Below, piece by piece: positions 1 through 12,235 of a stretch of 64,000 bases of DNA. Made by a program: the position numbers and the translations under genes. Position 1 is the stretch's first letter, and the number at the start of each line of letters is the position of its first letter. The DNA lies in NCBI GenBank assembly GCA_035772735.1, contig JASDFA010000007.1:147373001-147437000 (forward strand), in the 5' to 3' direction. The notes below the pieces were generated by a model. It did no database searches and was not told where the DNA came from. It saw only the letters and a program-made list of their open reading frames with translations. The stretch comes from Datura wrightii (taxonomy: Eukaryota; Streptophyta; Magnoliopsida; Solanales; Solanaceae).

Positions 1-162
1 CCTTCTTCTTCCTTTTCTTCTTCTTCTCTGTTTCTTTATTGTCTGTTGCTCACAGCTTCCATTTCAACAAAATAATTCACCCAAAATATATATTTGACCT
101 GACTTGGTGTTTGTAGTTGTATACTGACCAGTAAAAAGATTTCATACTACCAAACAAAACTT

Positions 163-349
163 GTGGCTTGATGGATAGGATCTCATCGTTGTTGATTAAT
201 TAAAGGTTTTGAGTTCGAGCTTTGAATATTAAAAAAAAATTCTGCTAGGGAGTGTTTTCCTCATAAATGAACCTTACACAACATGAATCGAGTTTAGTGA
301 AGCCCAATACAATTATCAAACACCGGGTAAAAATGAAAAAAAAAAAAGA
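163..349 (+). repeat. SINE relic (Solanaceae tRNA-derived type)
   Basis: The segment opens with a tRNA-like A-box region (GTGGCTTGATGG), has a B-box-like stretch (GAGTTCGAGC) about 50 bases later, a middle with GCTAGGGAGTG, and ends with ACACCGGGT followed by an A-rich tail. This order matches the general plan of dispersed Solanaceae SINEs as I know them. Family name not assigned; ends are approximate. Confidence 0.6.
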
Positions 350-891
350 GAAGGTGTACCAAGAGCCAAAAAAAGGTAGTACGGCGGAGCCCAAGGAGCT
401 AGAGAGGCCAAGAATTGATTGTGAAATCTCATAATATTAACAATTTATGGTGAATTTAGAATTTATAGATCGCAGAAGCTCCATTGATTTTAGTATAAAT
501 TCCATAACGCTCATGAAAATCAGACATGGGTGCTCATGGTTACTTTATAGAGTTTTTGAAGTATTATTTATGTATATACAATTATTCGACCATACTCAAA
601 ATGGTGCTTTAGCACCCATACTTGTAAACTTTGGTTCATATGTTGATGACAGACATATAACAGGTATCATGTGAAACAGAAAATAAAAAGAGTTGGTTTT
701 GAACTATATCCTTTCTCTTTTGGATGAATATGGTGGTTTTTCGAGGTACTCTTTGAAGGGGCCGGGCTATTATCCGCCCGACTCATTACAACAAACACTC
801 TTGTTAAACAGTAGATAGAGCTTATTTCCTTTCGATCAATAAAATAAAAAATGAAAGAGGAAAAAAAAGGGTAGTATGTAAAACTAATAGA
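350..891. other. Intergenic, 3' flank of SAUR gene
   Basis: AT-rich sequence without a supportable gene. A 75-codon open frame here has no recognisable family or coding-like composition. The part next to the SAUR stop presumably holds that gene's 3' UTR. Confidence 0.5.
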
Positions 892-1236
892 TCATTTCTT
901 GCTATTCTTCCTGCTTTCAAGGATTTTCTCCAAGTCACTATGCCTGCAAGGAACAGCAAGAACCCCTTCTTGTTCGAAACCAAATTCTTCCGCAGCTTGC
1001 TCCAACAACCTTACAAATCCTGGATCCGCCAAATAGCTCAACTCTACGACAAACCTCCTCGGTTTTCCATCATCATCATCATCATCAATTGCATGCACCA
1101 CAAAATGTCCTTCCGGAGGAAGTGCATTATCGTCGTCCCAATCAAGCCTCAAACTCGATGATCTTCTTGAGAATCGAAGCATCTTCTTGAGCGTCTTCGC
1201 GATATGCTTTCCACCAGTTTTACCTGCGCCAAACAT
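892..1236 (-). CDS. SAUR-family auxin-responsive protein
   Basis: Intronless gene for a 114-residue small auxin-up RNA protein. These are short-lived plant proteins that typically bind and inhibit PP2C.D phosphatases and so promote cell expansion; that role is family knowledge, not shown here. The SAUR core runs from about residue 40 to 105: P-EGHFVVH, an acidic run of six Asp, RRFVVELSYL, ADPGFVRLLEQAAEEFGF, and a closing VLAVPC motif. The N-terminus is basic (KTGGKHIAKTLKKML), as in many SAURs. An open frame continues 50 codons upstream to another ATG at 1386, but a TATA-like element lies at 1319-1327 inside it and the extension has no SAUR similarity, so the ATG at 1236 is preferred. The Asp run replaces the usual few residues between the two core strands, so it may change that loop. 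Confidence 0.9.
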   Translation of the reverse strand: MFGAGKTGGKHIAKTLKKMLRFSRRSSSLRLDWDDDNALPPEGHFVVHAIDDDDDDGKPRRFVVELSYLADPGFVRLLEQAAEEFGFEQEGVLAVPCRHSDLEKILESRKNSKK

Positions 1237-1318
1237 CCTTAAAAGGCGTAATTCTTTACACCGACACACACACATACAATGTAATAATACAGGAAAAAAA
1301 GAGAATGTTAAGAGCAAA

Positions 1319-1327
1319 CTTATACAG
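1319..1327 (-). promoter_or_regulatory. TATA-like element of the SAUR gene
   Basis: Reads CTGTATAAG on the minus strand, about 85 bases upstream of the chosen ATG, giving a predicted leader of roughly 50-60 bases. It supports the short start over the upstream ATG. Confidence 0.5.
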
Positions 1328-1685
1328 AGTTCAGGGGAAAAACAGAGGATTTGGTTTGTGAAAAGCATACATGAGACGAAATGCATGTGAAATGCATCAA
1401 CATATGTTACTGAAGCATCACTTTCAAGGACAACATGCAGTATGTTGCAAGCATGTAGGAGCTACTTAAGAAAGTTAAGTTGTATATTTTCACGTAGCTT
1501 CTCTTCCAAGTACCTTAGCTAATTTCACACAATATCTGTTTTTTCACATCAACATTAAGTATCGGTTAACTCTATCCATTGGAGCTTGAACAAATCAGAC
1601 GAAATCACCTAGTATTTTTATTTCAATTAAAATCTGAATCTAAGATCTCACACTTTTCTACCACTTCATGGACCACTTAAACTTA

Positions 1686-2370
1686 TCTAACGGTTCGAGT
1701 TGACTTGAAACCAAATCGAGCCTAACCGATTTTCGTCCAAACCGGCCCAAATAAAAGGGGTGAGGTTGGGCTGGTACGCATAACCGAACTGACCCCACAA
1801 GGCTCAAATGTCCCAAACAGTGGTCCGAGACTGGTTAAGTCACATCACTGTGAACCGGATATCCGGATCGGCCCCGATTCAATGATACTCTTTTTTACTT
1901 TAATTTAGTTGTTGTAAAAGGTAAAACTTAGATTTGTAAGTTTAAAAATAAAAACAAAACTTGCAAATTAAATTAGATTAAATATCTAGATGTTTGATAT
2001 TATTTTAATGAAATATAAGGCTCTTAAGCCTTTGAAATTTTTATCTAGATATCGTTCTTGATGAAATTATGTTTTACATTTTTATAATTTTATTTTCACT
2101 TAATAAAAACTAAATACTTTTTTTTTAAGACTTCAAATTTTAACTTTACTCTTTAAAACGTGATTTTTAATTTGATTATTTTATAAGCTACAAGTTTCAT
2201 TTCATAACATTTAAATTTTCAAAAAATGATAAATTATTTTATTATAATTCAGCCTGACATGGGTCAGATTAAGCCCAGAAAAAGTCAGACCCATTAAAAC
2301 CAATTTTTTCAATCCGATAACCAATCAGCCTTTGGATCGAACCGATCCGGCCTGGCCCGTTGACACCCAT
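1686..2370. mobile_element. Probable degenerate hAT-type MITE
   Basis: An island rich in GGCC, CCGG and AACCG words in AT-rich surroundings. The right edge reads CCCGTTGACACCCAT, whose complement (GGGTGTCAACGGG) resembles the ends of many plant hAT MITEs. I could not find a matching left terminus or a target duplication, so both the class and the left boundary are uncertain. Confidence 0.35.
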
Positions 2371-2422
2371 ATGATCACATAGTTTCCTTAGCATTAAATT
2401 ATGGAATGACATATGGGACCTC

Positions 2423-2521
2423 TTAGGTTAATGATGTAAAACTACACATAAGAGAGTGTATGTTGTAAGTACATTAGTAGGGCACCTTTTAGGTTAATGA
2501 TGTAAAACTATTCATAAGAGA
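2423..2521. repeat. Direct repeat, two copies about 64 bp apart
   Basis: The block TTAGGTTAATGATGTAAAAC followed by TACACATAAGAGAG recurs as TTAGGTTAATGATGTAAAAC followed by TATTCATAAGAGAC. The two copies start near 2427 and 2491. Confidence 0.7.
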
Positions 2522-5500
2522 CCGACTCAAATGTAGCAAGTGTTGGAGAAACAAGGAAATTATATTGTTCATTGATAAGCAAGTATCATAATGAAACTAT
2601 TTTATTAATATAAAATATTTTTTCAGAATCAAATAAGTCTTTTCTATAGAAGAGCAAGAACAATAAAATTTAGATAATTATATTCATCCTCTTTCCGATT
2701 TGCCGATTTTGTATTATATTAACTGATGGTTAGGTTAACTCTTTTTGATGTTCGTTGAAATGAGGTATATCTGAACGTTAAGAAAAGTGGTCACTCAATG
2801 AAAACACAACTCTAAAATTAGCCAACAAAAAAAAAATTTATTGCCACTTGTTACACATATATGGTTGCCATGTATCTTGATTGCATGTTTGCCACGTGTC
2901 TCAATGTTATGCACTAAATTGACTTGTTGAACTACAATCACTAATTCTAAATGGGAGGTCTTATGATAATCTCATACATATAAAAAGTCGGTTATTTAAC
3001 CTAATCAAAGCAACCTATGAATAATTAAGTTATTGTAAGATATCGGATTTCATTCCATAAGATAGGGTTTTACTTTGTAACTAAAAGCTCAAGAATCCAT
3101 AGATAGAATAAAAATAATTTATATTTATAAAGATGCGAAGAATATTTGAAACGATTTTCAAAAACGTCACAAAACAGCTTCCACAACTGCGATAAGAAAA
3201 TTTATAAATCTCTAACGTTGGCAAATTCCTAAAAAGAGCCCCTTTTATGAGTGACTTGAAACAGATATATCTTGATATGAACTGGGCTTAGAAAGGATAT
3301 CTTGATTCGAATTGGGCCCATCTGTTCACTACAAAAAGTGAGAACAAAAACACACAGTTTGTTTTGTTTATGAAAAAAACATTTGCAGAAAGAATTTCTC
3401 AAATATGTTTGCAAAGAAAAGAAAAAACTATTTTTTGGAGAAGTGATTTGAGAATATTTGCCTCTTTTATCTCTTCAAGACAACAGTAAGATATGCATAT
3501 ATCATATTTTTTCAAATTACACATGTAAAATTTCATTGAGCATGTTATTATTCGTAAAATCCTCAATAACAAATATATATATATATATAATTCAAAGTAA
3601 TTTATATTTTCCTTTTTACACAATTTTTTTTCTTTAAAGTTGGCCATTTATACATGATCCGAGATTAATAATTTATAATAAATAATATTCTTACATACTG
3701 CAAGAATAAACTTCACAGAATAAGGTGGGGTCTGTTTTTCAAAATCTTAATTATTTTCCGGTTAATGATTGAGTATTGTAAATGAGTTTAATAAATTTTA
3801 AAATACAAATTAAGTGAACTCACCTAAAACTAATGTGATATACAAGTTAAAAGTTTCTGATGAATTTCATTAGATTTGTGCATGTTCAGGCCAAAGCAAA
3901 TAAATATGAGTATAGTTAAATAATTTTTATGTAATAAAAAAATAAATAAAAACTTTTAAGTTAATATAAATATAATTAAACATTTTATAAACTAAAAGAA
4001 AATTAATATAAAGCTATACTCAAGTGATCTTTCATCAAAATTTATTCCTCGTCTCCGTGAGTCGTTGCCACATTCGTACCCTTCTCTCTTACCTTAATTC
4101 CTAATTTAAACTTTAATCATATTTTAATCCGAAAAATAAAATAATATAGTTTGAGATTGATAATTAAGTTGTGAAAATTTGTTTGGATAACGTTAATCGA
4201 CGTGTAAGTGACAAAGATACGAGGAAATATAAAATTATGCGGTGGTGGTCGGTCGGTTCAATCCTAACAAAACACCTTACGAGGACGGAGTAGTTTCGTT
4301 GTTTAATTTGAATGTAATTAAATAAATACATCTATCATGAAACCTAATCAACATGTATTAGGTGTTGTGATTTATATTAATCAGCGGACGAGATGAATTC
4401 GAAATTTAAAGTTTAAATTTTTTTTATTTAATTTCTTTGAATTAATAAGTTATAAATTTTCTTAACGATCGATATCAAATTAATTATCAGAGGAATTTTA
4501 CTGTCAATATAAATATTTAATGTACTTCTTAATGCATATACAAAATCTAGGTAAGAACTAGCCGCTGAGTTCGCATGAAACAGTATGTTGCACTGTGAAT
4601 CAGTTCTAAATTATAAGTAATTTTTACATGTTAAATATTTTTAAAAATAAAATATAGAGTTTGAATCAAAGTTATTGGATTATGTTGAATTATATATTCT
4701 ATTTCCCAATATTTAATTAAAATATTTTAAATTTGAACTCTAGTATGAAATCGTTTTTAATAAATAATATTTTATCATTAAAATAATTTTTTTCTATATA
4801 AATTTAAATTAATTGAATTTCAAAACGAGTAATGAACACTAAATAAGAAATACAAAATTAGTGTTAATTATTGACTTATTACCATCATGTTTCTTTATCC
4901 AAAAACTGATCTCGAACGGGAAAATTTTATATTATAACTATTGATGACTTGAGAGAGTCTTTCTAATATATTTGCAAATTAATATTTTTATTTTAAAGCA
5001 CTTCATACATGGTTTCACAATATTTCGATCCACTAATTAATCCTTCTTTATGTTTGCCATTACTGCTACACATGATCGAATAATTAAATAACTTAAATTT
5101 TGTTGGAGCTAACAATAAAAATTTTCATTTTGCACCTCACAAATGCACCTAAAAATCGTGTGTAATTTAAAACCACTTGATAGATATACTTACGCTATAT
5201 TGCCAAACATATGAACATAAAATATCATTATATTTTGTGGAGTCATGAATAATTTTTATTTCGAATTCGAATTCTGAATATATAAATTATTATCGGTAAA
5301 GAGTTTTTTATTCTCAAAAAATTCGCAATATAAATTTGAATTAATTAAACTTCATAATAAATATCATACTCTGAACGAGATAAATAAACTTTAAAAAAAA
5401 AAAAACCATCAAATTGCGGTCACATAATAATTGAATGACAACCCACTCGAACCATTTCGAAAGCTAAGACGATTGTGATCTTTCCATCAATATATACCTA

Positions 5501-7094
5501 CATCTCTATCAAAACTTATATACAATTTTCTTATAATTTATTATAAAAGAAAATTTCATTTGCCCTACCCCAAGAAACATTAATGCAAATTGTGTGTGGA
5601 CATAAATAAATTCGATTAATACAAAATTTGAAAATTTATGACCGAAAACTAGTATTTCACTTATTGAAATATTTCTTATAATCAAATTTTTAACTATTTT
5701 GCCTGTATTGATTTCAAAAACTCTAATTTAATATTTGGAGATATGGAAATTATTATTTATGGAGAAATGAGCTTATAACTTGTAAGAATATAAGTGGTCT
5801 AAAATTAAATAATACAGTAATCGGCTTGAAAGAAACCAGCAAGAGGAGGGTCATTTGCACATTTATCCTTATTATATATCGATTTGTATCTCATAATAAA
5901 TAATTTACTTATGAAAGTATAAATTATATTTTTATATTATAATATTTCATAAATTATATTAAAATATAATTTTAAATTTTAAAATAATTTATACTTCTCT
6001 AAATATAAATTCATTTAACAGGTTAAACGTGTAATTTTATGGTAAGAAGAAGAAGATGAGAGGGAGAAATGTTGAAATTGGATTTGCTAAAAGCTAAAAA
6101 AAACAATTTTGGGTGGTTTGGTGGTGACACATGAAAACGATATTCAAAAACTTTATATATGTCTGAGAGAATGAGAGTTTCACTTTTATATATACGTTTA
6201 TAAGTAAATATTTTTAAAAATAAAATAAATTGAGTTTTGTATATAACAGGTAAATTAAGATGATTTAGTAATATTTTTTTTTGTACAAACGTATATACTA
6301 ATCATGATGCATGAGAATGGAGAAAATGAGATTTCTTATCTTTTAAAATTTGAATAAAAGAAATAATTTTTTTCAAACTTTTTATGTGTAAAATTAAAAA
6401 TAATCTCTTATAAAAAAATTATAAAATAAATAAATAAATTTAAAAGATTAAAATATCAATTCTCCCCCGAAAATACGTCTTTCTCTAACGATCAGTAGCA
6501 ACTACATTATTTGGGTTCATTCGGTCAAAGAAAAATTAATTCTAAACACATGTATAGCTAATTGGCATAAGTGTTTTTCAAATTTCATTTTCAATTCCTA
6601 AATATTATAAATAAATAATTGGAAAAAAAAAAGTTAGGTATTTTAGTTTGGTTTATAGTGAAAGGTTCTTGTCATTGGTGTCGTCACATATTCAAAGTCC
6701 AACTGTTATATGTACGTGTTAAGTTTTGCAAATGTGTAGAAGATAATAGAGATGTATTCTGTCTGTTTCAATTTTATATTTCTTGTTATTTTCTTTTTAA
6801 ATTCATTTGAAAAAGAAAGTTTTTTTATTTTTTAAAATAAATTTTTAATTCTAACTTTCTATATGATAATATGTAGCCAATTGTACCAAAAGAATACGAA
6901 AGATGAAGGAAGTTGTACAAATACCAATTAATGCAACTGCCACAAAAAGAGAAACTGAAAAATTGAAATCAATTAAACCACAAGCCTGAAGTCTATAACT
7001 GTTTCTCTCTAACCTGTCATCTTTCCTAAACAAAAACTATGAACTGATCTTCCCTTCAATTAAAAGGTGCTTCGCTGGATGGTAATTAATCTTG
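2522..7094. other. AT-rich intergenic spacer
   Basis: About 4.5 kb of strongly AT-rich DNA between the SAUR and HIPP genes. It contains a short TA repeat near 3570-3588, scattered poly-A/T runs and a possible Stowaway-type end near 6755-6780. The few open frames are 60-82 codons of low-complexity residues with no recognisable motif. I see no gene. Confidence 0.6.
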
Positions 7095-8519
7095 TCACAT
7101 GACGGAGCAACCATTAGGATTTTCATCGCTGAACAATTGAGGTGTTGTATATGGTGGTGGCACATAGCCAGTATCATGACCATGACCATAACCATAACCA
7201 TGATTATGATTGTGCGGTGTAGCTAAGGGTCGTGGTGACACATAGCCAGTATGACCATAACCATGATCGCGCGGTGTAAAGTATGGTGGTGGTGATGGCA
7301 CATAGCCAGCACTATGACCATAATAACCATGATCGTGCATTGTCACGCCATAATCTTGATTGGAGTAATTTTGATTGTACATTGGCGGCATTGTGTAGTA
7401 CGTATTTGGAATATTACTGTAACCCTCATGGTAGTATTTCATTTTGTTCATCACCTCTGCTTTTTGCTCTTTTGACTCTATTTTTTTACTTTGCGCTGCT
7501 GTCGATTCAACATATTTATCTTTGCTGCCACCGCCACCACCGCCACCACTATCATCTTTCTTCTTGTTATCGCCGCGGCCACCTGATTCATCGTGTTTCT
7601 TTGGTGGAACAACGTGTACATTCCGTTTCAATTTGTCTTTCAAGTAAGGTGTTAGTAGTTCCTTTATAATAAATCGCTTTACTTTTTGTGCAGACCCGTC
7701 ACAGTGCACCCGAATTACCTCTCTGTTAAATTGGGTCTAGACAACCCCCAAAAAACAAAACAGAAAATCAAAGAAAGTAAACAATTCTAATAATAAAACT
7801 AAAAACAAATATAATCAAACAGTAATTACTAACTAACTCCTGGATTAATTAAATAATGAGGAACACGATAGAGAAGTAAATTACCTTTTTGGGCTTTTTA
7901 TCCTCGGCCGTGTTCTCCTCTGCTTTTTTCTCAATCTTCTCATCGGATTTTTTCTCTACGCTGTCGCCGTCGAATTTGGGCTGAGCAGAGAGGAGGGCGA
8001 CCTTCTTCTTGGTCTTGATTTCCACCGTCTCCCGGAGCCATAAGGGGTCAACATTCCCTTTCACCGTCAATTTTCCAGTACTGTAATCCGCCTTCACGTC
8101 TTCCACACCTTCATCAAAAATTTAAAAAAAAAACAAAAACAAAAATTAGCCCACCACTAAATCTAATTAACACATGTATTAATGCACATAATGATGTTAA
8201 TTCAATTAATTACCTTCGAATTGGCGAACGGAACGTTTAACTTTCTTGGCACAGCCTTCACAGTGCAAATCGAGTTTTAACAGGATCGTAGCGATACCGT
8301 CGTCTTTTTTCCCACCGCCGGTCGGCTTCCTTCCGGCGTCGTTATTCTTCTTCTCTACTCCTTTGGCTTTGATATTTTCTTTTTCCTGAAATCCAAAACA
8401 TTAAACCAAAAAAAGACATAATTGATCAGTACAGTGAATGGAAATTGAAACAGGGAAAATTGAATTGAAGAAGAATTAGAGGTTTTAGGAAATATAGTTA
8501 ATGAATTTACCTCCCCCAT
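7095..8519 (-). CDS. Heavy-metal-associated isoprenylated plant protein (HIPP)
   Basis: Four coding exons on the minus strand: 8511-8519, 8214-8385, 7885-8108 and 7095-7736; every junction is GT-AG and in frame, giving 348 residues. HIPPs bind metals through HMA domains and attach to membranes through a C-terminal farnesyl group. HMA1 (about residues 34-100) has the intact metal motif LHCEGCAKKVKR (Cys45, Cys48). HMA2 starts near residue 142 but reads VHCDGSAQKVKR, so the second Cys is Ser150, and it then jumps to LTPYLKDKLKRNVHVVPPKK, lacking the usual central strand-helix part. A Lys/Glu-rich linker lies between the domains; a Gly run and a Tyr/Gly/His/Pro-rich tail follow. The protein ends in the CaaX box CSVM (Cys345). 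Closest in plan to the two-HMA HIPP3/5/6-type proteins. The leader is short, with a TATA box near 8640. Confidence 0.88.
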
Positions 8520-8633
8520 TTGAAGAAATTGGAGAACTCTTCCAGGCTGAATTAAAGGGAAAATATTAGAGTTACTGGTTTTAGTTAATCGAAAGGAATT
8601 AATTGAAGAGAGAAAAACGGAGGCAAAGTGGAA

Positions 8634-8641
8634 AATATATA
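8634..8641 (-). promoter_or_regulatory. TATA box of the HIPP gene
   Basis: TATATATT on the minus strand, about 115 bases upstream of the HIPP start codon. Confidence 0.5.
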
Positions 8642-8702
8642 GAAATTGGGTTTAGTTGAGTTTCCAAAAATGTCACCTTCACCCGCGGTTTCTATGTTTT
8701 AA

Positions 8703-8736
8703 CTTTTTTTAGGACAAATTTTTCTAGGAAGCCTAC

Positions 8737-8768
<32 letters not shown>

Positions 8769-8868
8769 TATTTTAGGACAAATTTTACTACGAAACCTAC
8801 TTCCTCCCACACACACTATATTTTAGGACAATTTTACTAGGAAACCTACTTCCTCCCACACACACTAG
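8703..8868. repeat. Tandem repeat with CT/CA microsatellites in HIPP promoter
   Basis: Three tandem units of about 50-60 bp. Each starts TTTTAGGACAA, continues TTTTACTAGGAAACCTACT (with variants) and ends in CACACACACT. The first copy carries a pure CT run (about 8739-8757). The array lies directly upstream of the HIPP TATA box. Confidence 0.85.
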
Positions 8869-8879
8869 GAAAAGAGAGG

Positions 8880-9465
8880 CGTATGTATTACCAAAGTGTC
8901 GTTAGACAGACTTGTCTTGTTTTGTTGCGTCGTGCGAGTTATAGTTTTAATATAAACTATTCACAAGTTCTGTCAGATAAATTTTATTTTGTTCATTATG
9001 CCGATGAGAATTGTTCGCAAATTACGTTTGATGAACAAAATTTATGTGTTATTTAATTATTCACAAAAATTAGGTTAGATTAGCAAAATTTAATATTATC
9101 TTCATTTTACATATTTTGTAAATTGTTCATGAGTCATATATTTTTGAATTACTATTAACACACCCACTACTAAAGCATCAAGCGATCCAAAAGAATTATT
9201 AAAATATTTTGTTTTTAGCATAAACGGTTGCTAGTTACATTTCTTTTCTACTGTTACATTACATGAAAAGAAATTTAAATTTCAATCATAACATGAAACT
9301 GTGGCCGAGCAGTGGTATGTATGGTAATAATAATTGTAGAATATCTATGAGTGTCTGTGTTCCAAAAAGTATTTGTATACTACTACACTAATTTATTAGA
9401 TAGAAAAACTCTAGCTAGAAATAGTGCAGTTATAAGGATTATATATCCATAATGGTACCTTACTG
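8880..9465. other. Intergenic, no gene seen
   Basis: AT-rich spacer between the HIPP promoter and the LINE relic. Nothing recognisable beyond short A/T runs. Confidence 0.5.
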
Positions 9466-11170
9466 ACCACAGCTCAGCAGGTTAATCTGGTGAAACTTTT
9501 TACTGAATAAGATGTTAAGGCTGTTATATTTAATATTGATAGTACAAAAAAGTTCTGGGCCAGATGGTTGTGGCAATGATTTCATTTCATCAAGATTTCT
9601 TGGAATATCATAGGCAGAGACATCATAATGGTTATGCTGAATTTCTTTCATAATGGAAAGTTATTTGAAACAATTGAACTCCACTATTATATCTTTAGTA
9701 CCTAAGGTGGATGGACCAAAATATGCAAGTTATATAATACAGATTAATTTCATGTTGCTATGTAGTATACAGATGTATACCTAAGATGATCTGGTTGTCG
9801 TTAACCATTAATTGGTGGTTGAAAATCAAGCTACATTTGTTCTAGGAAGGTCTATGATCCACAATATCTTGATCTGTCATATGATCTTTTGAGACATTAT
9901 AGCAGAAACACTTCTACCAGATGTCTAATGAAGATTGACCTCAGGAAAACATATGATATGATCAGTTGGGAGTTTCTTGAGGAAGTTATACAGTGGTTTG
10001 GCAAAGCCATGGGTTCTTTGAAGGGAAAAGAGGACTGAGGCAGGCGATCCAGTTACACCCTTATTGTTTGTTTTGGTTATACAGTATTTATCAAGGACAC
10101 TGAAGACAATGAGTTACTTACCTGATTTCAAATATCATCCTCTGTGTAAAACTCTGAAACTAGCTCGCCTGATTTTTGTTGATAACTTAATGATCTTATG
10201 TAAAGGTGCAATGAGGCCAGTTCGTAGAGTCATGGAAGCATTGTCACGTTTGCATCAGGTCTGGAAGTCAATATGGACAAGTCTAGTATTTTCATGGATA
10301 GCGTGACTGATGAAATCAGAGATCAATTACTAGAAAGGGCAGGATTCTCAGCTGGGTATTTCCCAATCAGATATTTGGGATATATTGCCATTATCATCAA
10401 AGAAGTGGAGTAAATTGAAATATCAGTAATAGATAAAATCACCAACATAATTAATCACAATGACATACTCAAAGAAGTTATCCTAAGCTGGAAAGCTTCA
10501 GATGATTAATATATTATTCTTCTCAATTTACAGGCTCTAGAGGAATATTTATCTTACCTCAAAGCATTCTGAAGAAGGTGGATAGAAAATGTAGAGAATA
10601 TTTATGAGAACAGTGAAAGTACAAAGTAGGCATCACTAATCTCATGGAATAAAATCTATCACCCAAAAAGGTAGGAGGACTAAATATAAAAGGATGTAGA
10701 ACTTGAAACATATATAACTTCAGTTGGTAAACTGTTATGGCAGCTAACAATGAAAAAAGATTCGTTCATGGGATTTATATGAAAGCAATTTATGATATTT
10801 GGACACATAAAGCCCCTCTTGGTAGTAGCTAGTACTGGAGGGAAATCGACTCTCTAAAAGATAACATATAAGATCTGGTATGTCCAATGACAATATAAGT
10901 TCACTCATAAATGTGACTACTCCATCAGTAAAAGCTGTTTAGAATTAATAGGATACCAAAGAAGGCTGATCATAGCTGAGCTCTTTTGGAGCATAATGGC
11001 TCAGCCAAAATATAGATTTATTATGTGGTTAGTTGCACAATTGAGACTATTCACAAAGAATAAAATGCAGAGGCTAAATATACCAGTAAAAGATGAATCT
11101 TGTTGCTTATGTCACAAATAGTTGCTCATTTATTTTGCTACTGATATTGGATTATGAAAGTCAAAGCAGA
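9466..11170 (+). pseudogene. Decayed LINE (non-LTR) reverse transcriptase
   Basis: A fragmentary reverse transcriptase of plant L1-type LINEs, spread over three frames with many stops and shifts. Recognisable pieces in order are KIDLRKTYDMISWEFLEE near 9931 (RT block with catalytic Asp); GLRQ followed by a shifted PVTPLLFVLVIQ near 10030-10085; RLIFVDNLMILCKG near 10165-10206, the degenerate FADD block in which the second Asp is Asn; MDSVTDEIRDQLLERAGF near 10295; and a zf-RVT-like tail ending ESCCLCH near 11100-11120. Pieces of the upstream endonuclease-RT linker can be read from about 9466. No endonuclease domain, intact frame, poly-A tail or target duplication was seen. It is a 5'-truncated dead copy. 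Confidence 0.8.
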
Positions 11171-12235
11171 AATAATGAGAAGGTGAAGAATAATTGAGAA
11201 ACAAGATTGAAAAACTTCATTGAAGGGTTTTTTTTTTTTAAAACAATCGTGTGGGTTCATAAGCAAAACCAGAATTTTCAATTTACGAATTTTAGAATAT
11301 AATTATTGTTGCACTGCATTTAAGATAGGTTATTTATACAATTATATGAATTTCTTAATGTATAAACATGATTTGAACGTAAGCTATTACAGGTAGAGAA
11401 TTTTTTTAGCTCAATAATAAAAGTTAGAATTGGTCGGAGGAGCTCTTACCTCTTGGATGACCCAACCAAGTCATTAAGCAAAATTTTCAAATCAATAACT
11501 ATAATACTGACTTCACCCCTAATATTGTTCACAAAAAGAAAGAAAGAAAAAACTCCACGTAATCTTTCATGATATTAATAATTTCTTTGCTAAAATTTTT
11601 AAGTTTTGCTTATTTTAAAAAATGTTTTTGATTAGAGAAGTTTTTTTCAGAAAAATTTTCATAAAGAATGACAATATATGTTGACTAATCCATTTGAAAA
11701 GTATTTTTATCAAAATTAGAAACAATAATTTATGTTTGTTCAAGATTCGAAAAGTGTTTAGGGGAAGATGTTATCTTTCCATCTTTTGAAAACAACTTTC
11801 ACTATTACTTAAGAAAGCTATTTTTTCATAAAACTTGATCAAATACCTTAATTTTTTAAAACAAACACCCTTTTTTTAAGAGAAAAAATACTTTTAACTT
11901 TTAAAAAATTTGATCAAATAAATTAAATGCTCTAAAATATTTTGTATTAAAAATATAAAAATAATGTTAATTATTTTTCGACAAAAAACATTAGCTTTAA
12001 ATAATTATACCTCTTAGACACTTTCAGTTATTTATTGTTGAAGACCTCACGTGATATCAAGAGCGTTCGTTGTAAAGTTTGTTTCTGCAGAGTTTTTCTT
12101 TCATATTTAAACACATTGACAAATAAAATTATATTAGCTACAACACAAATGTGTGAAATTAGTTGGGCTGAAGTTCAATAATTTGAAGAATAAAGAGGAA
12201 ACTATGAAACATATATATAAAATATTATCATTCTT
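11171..12235. other. Intergenic, no gene seen
   Basis: AT-rich spacer between the LINE relic and two foldback MITEs. Many short A and T runs; nothing coding. Confidence 0.5.

Noticed and set aside
1237..1386. N-terminal 50-codon extension of the SAUR frame
   Set aside because: It contains a TATA-like element, is hydrophobic and Cys-rich unlike any SAUR, and the core protein has a normal start at 1236.
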